DNA of 64,000 nucleotides from an uncultured Eisenbergiella sp. (lineage in GTDB: Bacteria > Bacillota > Clostridia > Lachnospirales > Lachnospiraceae): positions 62,001 to 126,000 of the forward strand of contig CANQVD010000006.1 in the NCBI GenBank assembly GCA_947627215.1, given 5' to 3'. The notes under the pieces are model-generated. The model was not told the DNA's origin, made no database searches, and saw only the letters and a list, made by a program, of their open reading frames with translations. Both the position numbers and the translations under genes were made by a program. Below, piece by piece: positions 17,709 through 25,937 of the stretch; position 1 is the stretch's first letter, and each line of letters opens with the position of its first letter.

Positions 17709-19333
17709 TCCGGCGTTCCCTCCACTACCGTCACACTGTTCTTTCGGTAATAACCCACCACGGAAATGTTGATCCAGTAATCGGGGCTCCCTTCATTCCC
17801 CACATCCTCCTTAAACAGAAGATAAGGCTTTGCCGTCAGACAGGAGATGGTTACATCCGGCAGCGATTCATCATTGTAAAGCTCCATGCGCTGTGCGTTC
17901 TCCTCATAAAACCGCTCCGCCTCTCCGTTTACCAGAGAACGGAAAGCCGATATGGAGGTGTATGTGTTTTTGTTCGCCGGAAACAGAAAAAGCAATGCCA
18001 TGCCCACACTGCACATCGTAAGCCAGAACGCGTAGCTCTCTTCCGCGTTCCCGATCATGCGGCGCAGCAGATTCTCCTTCTTCTGAACCCTCAGCCAGCC
18101 CAGCGCATTGAGCAGATTAAAAAAGACGAGCAGATACATCGCAACGCGCATGATATTTTTGCACCGGTCAGGCCCCTCGCTGGAGGTCGCGAACAATGTA
18201 GGCGTGAACATGGCGGCAAATATACAGAAGCTCACAGCCGCGGCCGCGGCGGGATGAAAAAATTCCGCCCTGCTGTTCTCCGTCAGCTTCCAGAGCACCG
18301 GGAGCATCAGCAGAAAGCCGATTAACACCAACGGTGTCATCCACTCCGTGAAAAACACGGCCGCCCAGTAAAAGGAGAGCAGGATGGCTTTTACCGCGCC
18401 CATACCTTCCGCGGTCGTCTCCCGCACCGCATTGCCGGGAGCCAGAACATTGACGGCAAAACCGGCCAGATTTACCGTCAGCACGGAAAGCACCCAAAAT
18501 GCCGCGGTCATCCGGCTGTTCTTCCTGTCCTCTCCGTTCTTTCGTCCCCTTCTTCCCGTCCAGAGCAGATACAGCTCCAGAAAAGCCGTCAGAATACAGG
18601 ACTGCAGCCCGGTCAGCAGATTTGCGCCTCCCAGCACAGCCGCCAGCAGCAGGGAAACCGCCCATAACAGGAAACGCGCTTTCTGACCGGTCCCGGTCAT
18701 CCGGCAAAACGTCAGAAGCGCCGCGGCCTGAAAGAAAAGCACCGATTCCATGAACACATAATGCAGCGCTCCGTTATACCAGTAAAGTCCGTCGGAAGGA
18801 GCCACCATCGTCTGCAGGCTCAGAAAGCAGAGCACCAGCACACACAGCAGAATCCGCCAGCGCCGCGATGCCCGCCGCTCAGCCGCCGGATTTCTCCCCG
18901 GAGCGGATATATCAACCTGTGCATCCGGTCTGATCCTGTCTTCCACACAGACGTACCGGCCGATCACCGCATACACAAGCGTGCAGATACTGCCGCAAAG
19001 CATCCCCGCCATGAGAAATGTAGTGAGAAAATACCACCTTTCTTTCAGGATTCCCGGCGATAACGTCATCAGGAAAATAGATGAATAGGTCCCCTGCCAC
19101 CGGTACCAGTATTCCGCCGCGGTCTCCGCCGCCGCGCGCAGTACCGCCGCCAGAGAATGTGTATCCAGCCAGGCGCCGTGCGTTTTCATGCCGTAAGTGT
19201 AGTCATCACAGCCCGGCACGGCATAACGGGAGAGATACAAAAGCGGCAGCATGGTCACGCAGAAGGCCGCAAGCCAGAGAAGAGCAAGCCATCGGTCCGT
19301 ATTCTTTTTCACACACAGCCAGATTTTTTTCAT
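17705..19333 (-). CDS. DUF6056-like polytopic membrane protein, possible GT-C enzyme
   Basis: The 542-residue protein has about 12 membrane segments and an early extracytoplasmic motif VPGCDDYTYG. An acidic pair in the first loop is typical of GT-C transferases that use polyprenyl-phosphate sugars, and the whole resembles the DUF6056 family. The C-terminal 110 residues form a soluble domain outside the membrane. The start is placed at ATG 19333, where GAGGGG is 7 bases ahead. A TTG two codons upstream is less likely. It may add a side sugar outside the cell, supplied by the GT2-type polyprenyl-phosphate enzymes of this locus. That link is inference. Confidence 0.65.
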   Translation of the reverse strand: MKKIWLCVKKNTDRWLALLWLAAFCVTMLPLLYLSRYAVPGCDDYTYGMKTHGAWLDTHSLAAVLRAAAETAAEYWYRWQGTYSSIFLMTLSPGILKERWYFLTTFLMAGMLCGSICTLVYAVIGRYVCVEDRIRPDAQVDISAPGRNPAAERRASRRWRILLCVLVLCFLSLQTMVAPSDGLYWYNGALHYVFMESVLFFQAAALLTFCRMTGTGQKARFLLWAVSLLLAAVLGGANLLTGLQSCILTAFLELYLLWTGRRGRKNGEDRKNSRMTAAFWVLSVLTVNLAGFAVNVLAPGNAVRETTAEGMGAVKAILLSFYWAAVFFTEWMTPLVLIGFLLMLPVLWKLTENSRAEFFHPAAAAAVSFCIFAAMFTPTLFATSSEGPDRCKNIMRVAMYLLVFFNLLNALGWLRVQKKENLLRRMIGNAEESYAFWLTMCSVGMALLFLFPANKNTYTSISAFRSLVNGEAERFYEENAQRMELYNDESLPDVTISCLTAKPYLLFKEDVGNEGSPDYWINISVVGYYRKNSVTVVEGTPE

Positions 19334-19371
19334 ATACAATCCCCTCTTCCCACAGCTTCCTCCTGTCAGCG

Positions 19372-21129
19372 CTAATGCACCGCCGTCAGCGCAGTCTGCA
19401 CGATCTTGCCCTTATCCACCTTATAAATAATATCACAGTTTTCAATGGTGCGAAGCCGGTGCGCGATGATGATCAGCGTCTTGCGCCCGTGAAAACTGTC
19501 AATCGCTTCCATGATGGCGCTTTCCGTATCCGTATCCAGCGCGCTGGTAGCCTCATCGAACACCAGGATCTCCGGATCATGGTACAGCGCCCGGGCAATG
19601 CCCAGCCTCTGCCGCTGACCTCCGGACAACCGTACCCCTCGTTCGCCGATAGCGGTATGAATCTGATCCGGCATCTGCGCGACAAACTCTTTCATCTGAG
19701 CTTCCTCCAGCACCTCCCATACCCGGTTATCATCAATGTCTTCCCTGGCCACGCCGAAAGCAATATTTTCCCGAATGGAATCATCTGTGAGATATATGCT
19801 CTGAGGAATATAACCGATATGGGACAGCCAGGATTCATAATTCTCGAACACGTTCCGCCCGTCACACAGAATGCTTCCCTCCTTCGCCTGTAAAAGTCCC
19901 AGCAGTACATCCACCGCCGTAGATTTTCCGGCGCCGGAAGGACCCATAACGCCTACGGATTTTCCCATGGGAACCACCATCTGTGCGTGATCCAGAATCA
20001 GCTTGTCCGTTCCCGGATACAAATAAGTCACATTCTCCATCCGGATCTCCTTTTTCAACTCCATAGGGGGCGCAGCCGGCTTTTCCTCACGGACATATTT
20101 CCCATGAAGACGGTAGGAGGTGAAATCCACATTTTCTGCAACATAATTGACGCTGGGCTCGTAAAAGGCGATATTGCTCATATGCGTGTTGATCCGGTTG
20201 ACGGAGGGCATCAGCCGCATGGCCGCCACTGCAAAAGCGGAAATATGAGGCACCAGCTCGGACAGGTCCGCGCCGCTGAGGATGCAGAAAGCCAGATATC
20301 CCAGAATTCCGCTGACGCTGAAGGTTTCGATCAGCAGACGGGGCGTATTGTTGAGCACCATATACCGGGTCTGCAGCCTGGCATTCCGCTCTGAATAGCG
20401 GCCAAAGCTGGAGGCAAAATAATGCTCCTTATTCAATATTTTCACGTCCTTGATCCCATAAATGGACTGCAGACGCCATTTTCCCATCTGACTCTGCAAA
20501 CGCTGGGATGCCGTTCCCAAACGGTTCAGCGTGGGCTTCAGCACCGTGATGACCAGCACCGTCAGCCCTACCATGATCACCATGATCATGATGGTCATCA
20601 CCGGGTCCACCGCCAGCAGCGTAATGACCAGCACCCCGGACACCATCAGTTCCGTAGCCAGCTGAATAAATTCCATCAGCACAGTGAACACCTTGGGCAC
20701 ATCACCGTCAATGGTGCGAAAAATTGTCGGAATATCCGCGTTCAGATAATACTCATAGGGTCGGTTCAGATATTCCTCCAGCATATAGCTGATGGTATTC
20801 GACTGATTCAGATTGACAAACCTGCTCTGGACATAGGTCTGCAGCAGCAGATAACCGTTTTTGGCAAAGAAAACCGCAATGATGGCCGCCACCAGAAACA
20901 AAAGCCACTGCTCCGGCTCCTGAAATGGCAGAAACCTTCCCAGAAAACGAATATAGGTTTTCTCCAGCAGGCTGTCCGCCCTCATCACGCCCTCCACCAC
21001 AGGCATGATCAAACCGACTCCCAGCATCTCCAGCAGAGCGCCGCCGAAAATCATCACCATCAGTGCGGCCACCCGGCGCTTCTGTTCTTTGTTCAGAATG
21101 CCCATCAGCTTTTTTAAAATAGCGATCAT
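19372..21129 (-). CDS. ABC transporter, fused permease/ATPase (MsbA/PglK-type)
   Basis: The 585-residue protein has a six-segment exporter domain (residues about 15-310) and a nucleotide-binding domain with Walker A GPSGAGKSTAVDVLLG, signature LSGGQRQRLGIARAL, Walker B ILVFDEATSALD and an H-loop IIAHRL. As a complete half-transporter it should work as a homodimer, or as a heterodimer with the related protein at the left edge. PglK-like members flip lipid-linked oligosaccharides. The neighbouring GT11 gene lies 46 bases upstream. Substrate is inferred from context only. Confidence 0.92.
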   Translation of the reverse strand: MIAILKKLMGILNKEQKRRVAALMVMIFGGALLEMLGVGLIMPVVEGVMRADSLLEKTYIRFLGRFLPFQEPEQWLLFLVAAIIAVFFAKNGYLLLQTYVQSRFVNLNQSNTISYMLEEYLNRPYEYYLNADIPTIFRTIDGDVPKVFTVLMEFIQLATELMVSGVLVITLLAVDPVMTIMIMVIMVGLTVLVITVLKPTLNRLGTASQRLQSQMGKWRLQSIYGIKDVKILNKEHYFASSFGRYSERNARLQTRYMVLNNTPRLLIETFSVSGILGYLAFCILSGADLSELVPHISAFAVAAMRLMPSVNRINTHMSNIAFYEPSVNYVAENVDFTSYRLHGKYVREEKPAAPPMELKKEIRMENVTYLYPGTDKLILDHAQMVVPMGKSVGVMGPSGAGKSTAVDVLLGLLQAKEGSILCDGRNVFENYESWLSHIGYIPQSIYLTDDSIRENIAFGVAREDIDDNRVWEVLEEAQMKEFVAQMPDQIHTAIGERGVRLSGGQRQRLGIARALYHDPEILVFDEATSALDTDTESAIMEAIDSFHGRKTLIIIAHRLRTIENCDIIYKVDKGKIVQTALTAVH

Positions 21130-21175
21130 ATCCCGATTTTCATCCTCCCTGCCGGCGCGGCACGTCGCTTCCGTT

Positions 21176-22054
21176 TCACAATACGATCATCTCTTTCGTA
21201 TAAATATCCACACAGGCCTCCCGCACGCCGTTTATCCCTTCCGGATCCACATTCAGCCAGCGCTTCGGGGCGATCACCCGTTTCCCGGGATCCGCGTTCA
21301 GCCAGGCGCCCCACCAGGAGAACGAGCTGTTGGCGAGGATGTGGTGACGGCAGCGGCTCATCAGATACAGATCCGCATACCCCGCATCCTCTCCGTTTCC
21401 TTCTACCATCACGAAATCCGCAGCGGCATATTTTTCTCTGACCCACTCCGGATCGTTGGAAAAGAAGAAGAACGCGGCCCCCGGAACCAACTGCCGCATC
21501 CGGGCGATGGCGGACGCATAATAGGCATCCGTGCAGATCCCCTGATAAAGCGCGCGGTGCTCAGGATCCAGATAATCTCCCCTGCGGATATGAACGCTGA
21601 CGGAGGCGCACCCGAGGATCCGCTCCTCCATCGCCCGCATCCGCGCATCCGGAGCGAAATTCCGAAATCGGAACGCTTCCCGCACCTGACCGGCGATGTC
21701 CGCAAAATATTTCTCGCTCTGGTAATACCCCAGAAACAGAGCCGGCTCCCGGACGAAAACCTCCGGATCGAAATTGCTGCTCTTTTCCCGATATGACAGA
21801 TTCTTCCTCCCAAAAAGCTTCCGGCGGATCCTCTGATCCGGCCGCATGCCGGAATCTGTCAGACCGATATATTCTTCCCTGGACAGCCGCTCATAGGAGA
21901 CGCCGAAGACATCCAGCATCTTCCTGCGTTCTCCCGGCCCGTAACAGGTGAAATCGTCTATTTTCACTTCTTTTCCCAGGGACTTCAGCTTCAGATAAAG
22001 CGCATATTCAAACATCTGATTGCCCAGCCCGCCGGACAACTGCACCGCAACCAT
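21176..22054 (-). CDS. Glycosyltransferase family 11 (alpha-1,2-fucosyltransferase type)
   Basis: This 292-residue protein is a canonical-length GT11: AVQLSGGLGNQMFEYALYLK at the N-terminus, SVHIRRGDYLDPEH in the middle and LANSSFSWWGAWLN near the C-terminus. Those motifs bind GDP-fucose in characterised homologues. The start at 22054 has GAGGAG 6 bases ahead. The open frame extends 60 codons further into the upstream gene but is not used by the family. It serves as an internal yardstick showing that the GT11 at 2523-4112 carries a large insertion. Confidence 0.92.
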   Translation of the reverse strand: MVAVQLSGGLGNQMFEYALYLKLKSLGKEVKIDDFTCYGPGERRKMLDVFGVSYERLSREEYIGLTDSGMRPDQRIRRKLFGRKNLSYREKSSNFDPEVFVREPALFLGYYQSEKYFADIAGQVREAFRFRNFAPDARMRAMEERILGCASVSVHIRRGDYLDPEHRALYQGICTDAYYASAIARMRQLVPGAAFFFFSNDPEWVREKYAAADFVMVEGNGEDAGYADLYLMSRCRHHILANSSFSWWGAWLNADPGKRVIAPKRWLNVDPEGINGVREACVDIYTKEMIVL

Positions 22055-22064
22055 GCCGCTCTCC

Positions 22065-23765
22065 TCATCGGGGCGCGAACCCGTCCGCGAGGGAATCCCC
22101 CCGCAGGGTGCTGCGCTCCGCCATGAACCTGTACGCCGTTGCCGGAAAGGCATGGTAGCTGATGTTATCCCCCTCCGCCGGATAAAATACCGGGAGCCCG
22201 CCCATGTCCAGCGTATCCGTTTCCACACTGTCATAGCTCTGCTGCAGAAGGTACGCCGGATCTCTCAGATGCGCTTTGGTCCAGTTCACATCATACAGGA
22301 AATAATAGCTCATATAATAGCACAGTGCGCCGCAGACGGCCACGCTTCCGAACCCGGCCGCGATCCTGACCGGATCCAGCCGCATGGGACGAAGCCATTC
22401 CCCCACTGCCAGAAGCGGATAGGCGAGCAAAAAGGCAAGACCGTACCGGATGAAGGGGGCCAGGAAAAACCAGGCCAGGATCCCCGCCAGAACGCTCAGA
22501 TGCAGAACTGCCTTTTCCGGGCATATGCGTTTCCTGCGCATCAGTCCCCGGAAAACGGACAGCACATCCACCGCAGCCGCGGCCAGATTGGCTTCGATGA
22601 GCATTTTTTCATAGGTGTCCCTGGCCCCCCACCAGACCGGCGCCCATTGTCTGACGGGAAGATCGATCAGCGAGACATCAAAAAGGCATCGCCCCCAGAC
22701 CTTGATCTGTGCGCTGTCGATCTCCACATAGGAGGCCGGGATCTTCCAGTCCACCTGAAACAGATCCAGCGCCGGGAACGGATAGAGCAGCCAGCCTGAG
22801 ATCAGTACATTTCGGATCAGATACGGCGCAAGGACAGCGATCCCGGATATCAGATATACGAGAATACGCTTCCGGTCTTTTCCCCGGATCAGGACCCACG
22901 CCGGATAACATGTCAGCAATACCAGAAGCCCCGCGGACAGCTTGAAGGTCGCGGCGCTGACAGCGGACACGCACAACAGCGCGTAGTCATCCACGCCTGC
23001 CCCCTCTTTCTCCCCGCCGGCCAGCTCTGCCCAGCGCACGATCACATAGAGAATCAGATACATGGTTCCGAAATCCGTGGCGGGAGACATGATGTATTCC
23101 GCGTTGACCAGAGCATAGATCAGAACGCCGGCACGCATCGCGTCCGTCAGATTGCTCTTTCTCCGTTTGAATCCGCGCAGCCCGTTCACCGCCCAGATAC
23201 AGAGCACCGCCTGCAAAAAGCCGTTGGTTCCGTGAAGAGAACGCCCCAGCAGCCATTTCATGGAAAAAGCCGCTGCATATCCGAGGTATGCGCTGTTATA
23301 GGCGAAATGAAGCTGAAGATTTCCCAGTCCCTTTACCAGACCGTATTCCTCATACCACCGAATCGCCTGAGCATGGTAGATCCCGGTATCCGTATGCTGC
23401 AGACCGCGGGAAGCAAAAAACGCCGTTCCTGCGGCAAGACATCCGTAAAGCAGAAAGATCCACCGATTTTCCTCCTGTTTCATCCTGCCGAACCAGTCTG
23501 ACCAGATTTCTTTTCCGGCCCGGGCCGACAAAACAGCCAACGCCAGAAGCAACAGATGCGCCGCAGCACCGATCCTGTAAAAGATGCTGAAAACGGAGAC
23601 GTACGCGGAAATCGCCACTACCCCCGTCATAACGGCGGGAACAACCTCCACCCGTACGGTTCCTGCCCACCTTCCAAAGATCCGGCGGTACAGCTTGATC
23701 ACGCCTATTCCAACGGAGGCGTTCACAAGGAACATGTAGCCCCAGAGCAGCAATAATTCAATCAC
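22065..23765 (-). CDS. LIC_10190-like polytopic membrane protein, possible GT-C glycosyltransferase
   Basis: The 566-residue protein has about 12-14 membrane segments and an early block QHTDTGIYHAQAIRWYEEYG (residues about 124-143), which resembles LIC_10190-type membrane proteins. An acidic residue in the first outer loop fits GT-C chemistry with polyprenyl-linked donors. The C-terminal 100 residues are hydrophilic. GTG at 23765 has GGAGG 7-8 bases ahead and overlaps the preceding GT2 by 8 bases. The donor and acceptor are unknown, and a polymerase role cannot be excluded. Confidence 0.62.
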   Translation of the reverse strand: MIELLLLWGYMFLVNASVGIGVIKLYRRIFGRWAGTVRVEVVPAVMTGVVAISAYVSVFSIFYRIGAAAHLLLLALAVLSARAGKEIWSDWFGRMKQEENRWIFLLYGCLAAGTAFFASRGLQHTDTGIYHAQAIRWYEEYGLVKGLGNLQLHFAYNSAYLGYAAAFSMKWLLGRSLHGTNGFLQAVLCIWAVNGLRGFKRRKSNLTDAMRAGVLIYALVNAEYIMSPATDFGTMYLILYVIVRWAELAGGEKEGAGVDDYALLCVSAVSAATFKLSAGLLVLLTCYPAWVLIRGKDRKRILVYLISGIAVLAPYLIRNVLISGWLLYPFPALDLFQVDWKIPASYVEIDSAQIKVWGRCLFDVSLIDLPVRQWAPVWWGARDTYEKMLIEANLAAAAVDVLSVFRGLMRRKRICPEKAVLHLSVLAGILAWFFLAPFIRYGLAFLLAYPLLAVGEWLRPMRLDPVRIAAGFGSVAVCGALCYYMSYYFLYDVNWTKAHLRDPAYLLQQSYDSVETDTLDMGGLPVFYPAEGDNISYHAFPATAYRFMAERSTLRGDSLADGFAPR

Positions 23766-24840
23766 GTTTTTTCCCTCCTCCCGCCATCCGTACCTTGACC
23801 GGGATGAGAAAGGTATCGTTCAGCCGCATCGCCGCCAGATACAGGCGCGGTGAGCACAGGAAAAGCTTCAGCTTCCGGTATTCGTTGGGATTGGCCTGCG
23901 CGATCCCGAATATGGCAGGATACTGCGCCCTTCCCGCCTCCAGCCTTTCCCGCAGACAGGCCTTATGCTCGCCCTTCTGCGGATCAGCGCTCCTTGACAC
24001 GGCCGTATAAAACAGCAGCAGCCTTTTGTACAGAAAATAATCCTGCAGAAGCGCCAGGTCCTCCCGTCCGATGGAACGCAGATAAGCGCTGCGGTCATAC
24101 AGATTGGGGATCAGATCGGAGAAAATACGGGGATTCACGCCTTTGTTCATGATGCTGCCGCTTCTGTCACAGATATAATTGTGCCCGGCCCGATCCAGAT
24201 ACACGCTCCGCTTCGGCTTCGCCAGAAGCTGAACGGTATAAAGCATGTCCTCATACCAGCGAGCCGGGAATTTCAGGTCTCCCAAAATGGACCGCTTGTA
24301 CAGCTTGTTCCATGCGGCATTCTGGATCTGATAGGCTTCATCCTCCTCCAGATACTTCGCCAGCATTTCCTGCCCTTCCATGACCGCCGCCCGATCGGTG
24401 GAACGGTCCACCGTGCCGTCCCGATAGACGCATCTGTACCGGCAGACCGCCAGATCCGCGTCCTGCTCCCACAGACTGGAAAGCATGCGCTCATACATAT
24501 CGGGATCCAGCCAGTCGTCTCCGTCCAGAAATGCCAGATAAGTTCCCGTGGCGTGCTCCATCCCCACATTGCGGCTGGTATACAGGCCGCCGTTTTTCTT
24601 ATGGATCACCTTCACCCTGGAATCCAGGGCCGCATACCGGTCACAGATATCGGGACACGCGTCGGTGGAGCCGTCGTCCACCAGGATCACCTCCAGATTC
24701 CGATAGGTCTGATCCAGCACAGACCGGATGGATCTGTCCAGATACGCTTCGCTGTTGTAAACCGCCACGGCCACGGAAATCGTTTCCGTCTGTTCCTTTG
24801 GCGGAATCGGTCCCGGCCGGTACTGTTCCATGATCTTCAA
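23758..24840 (-). CDS. Glycosyltransferase family 2
   Basis: The 360-residue GT2 has ISVAVAVYNSEAYLDRSIRS, LVDDGSTDACPDI and LDGDDWLDPDMYE, all standard for capsule GT2 enzymes of the EpsH/EpsJ type. A basic stretch forms the C-terminus. The start is assigned to TTG at 24840, where AAGGAG lies 6 bases ahead. ATG at 24831 has the same signal 15 bases away and is the alternative. The longer frame to 24906 lacks family support. It ends inside the next gene's start, an 8-base overlap. Confidence 0.88.
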   Translation of the reverse strand: MKIMEQYRPGPIPPKEQTETISVAVAVYNSEAYLDRSIRSVLDQTYRNLEVILVDDGSTDACPDICDRYAALDSRVKVIHKKNGGLYTSRNVGMEHATGTYLAFLDGDDWLDPDMYERMLSSLWEQDADLAVCRYRCVYRDGTVDRSTDRAAVMEGQEMLAKYLEEDEAYQIQNAAWNKLYKRSILGDLKFPARWYEDMLYTVQLLAKPKRSVYLDRAGHNYICDRSGSIMNKGVNPRIFSDLIPNLYDRSAYLRSIGREDLALLQDYFLYKRLLLFYTAVSRSADPQKGEHKACLRERLEAGRAQYPAIFGIAQANPNEYRKLKLFLCSPRLYLAAMRLNDTFLIPVKVRMAGGGKKRD

Positions 24841-24906
24841 GGATAACTCCTTTCCGCAGTTCACGCGAAGGCCCATTCTTCCGGCCCTCCGCCGCGGCAT
24901 CCGCAT

Positions 24907-25872
24907 TTACCGCCCGAAAAAGGCCGCCAGCCTGCGTACCCCCTCCTGCAGGGACACGGGGGAAAACGGTCCGAAATCCTGCCGGAACCGGCTGATATCC
25001 AGCACATTGACCGGGACATCCACCGGACGCCCCGGCAGCCATTTCACCTTTGGAGCAGCGCCCAGCACCCCGGTGATGGCGCCGATCACATCCAGTACCG
25101 TACGCCCCTCTCCTCTGCCCAGGTTATATAGCCGGTGGTTTCCCGGCAGCCGGGCGATTTTCAAAATACCCTCCACCGCATCGTCGATATAAATATAATC
25201 CCGGACCACGGAGCCGTCTCCGTAAACCTCAATGGGCAGTCCCGAAAGCGCCCGGTATGTGAATGTGGTCACGACGCCCTGCACGCCGTCCGGCCTCTGA
25301 TAGGGGCCGTACGGATTGGACAGCCGCACGATGCGATAGTCCAGACCATACATTTCCCGATACAGATAAAGTATTTTTTCAATCGAAAGCTTCTGTACGC
25401 CATAAGAGGTGATGGGGAACGCCTCATCCGCTTCCCGGCAGAGCCCTGTCTGATGCTTTCCGTACACCGTTCCGCCGGAGGATAAAAACACCACTTTTCC
25501 GACGCCTGCCGCCGCACAGCGGTCCAGGAACCGAATGGTCGCCAGCAGATTGTCCTCCATTTCCCCCGCCACATTCCGATTGGAATTTGTGGGGCAGGTG
25601 GTGCTCACCAGATGATAGACCGTGTCCACTTTTTCCAGGAGATCCTGCGCAATGCATCCTCCCCTCCCCGCCTCCGCCAGCGAACCGGATACCAGGCATG
25701 CCTGTCCCTTTTCCGCGGCCTCCCGCACCCCGGCGGAATATACGGCTTCCGGCCGGTCAAAAAGAACCGGCTGTTCTCCCTCTGCCAGCAGCCGAAGCGT
25801 CAGATTGGTGCCGATAAATCCGGCCGCGCCCAATATCAATATGCGGTTTTTTTCCTTCTGCTCCCCGCTCAT
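24907..25872 (-). CDS. NAD-dependent sugar epimerase/dehydratase (extended SDR)
   Basis: The 321-residue protein has a Rossmann loop GAAGFIGTN (residues about 15-23), the Ser block SSGGTVYG and the catalytic SYGVQKLS (Tyr-x3-Lys). LSNPYGPYQ is shared by UDP-glucose 4-epimerase-like enzymes. It most likely interconverts or modifies an NDP-hexose for the glycan. Exact substrate is not clear. The start at 25872 (MSGEQ) comes after AAGGCGG and suits the family. It lies 65 bases after the asparagine-synthase gene and 66 bases before the GT2. Confidence 0.82.
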   Translation of the reverse strand: MSGEQKEKNRILILGAAGFIGTNLTLRLLAEGEQPVLFDRPEAVYSAGVREAAEKGQACLVSGSLAEAGRGGCIAQDLLEKVDTVYHLVSTTCPTNSNRNVAGEMEDNLLATIRFLDRCAAAGVGKVVFLSSGGTVYGKHQTGLCREADEAFPITSYGVQKLSIEKILYLYREMYGLDYRIVRLSNPYGPYQRPDGVQGVVTTFTYRALSGLPIEVYGDGSVVRDYIYIDDAVEGILKIARLPGNHRLYNLGRGEGRTVLDVIGAITGVLGAAPKVKWLPGRPVDVPVNVLDISRFRQDFGPFSPVSLQEGVRRLAAFFGR

Positions 25873-25937
25873 GCCCTTACCGCCTTTGTATTTTTCCCGT
25901 TTTCCTTCCTCTTCCGGCGCGGCCCGGCCGAAAACGG

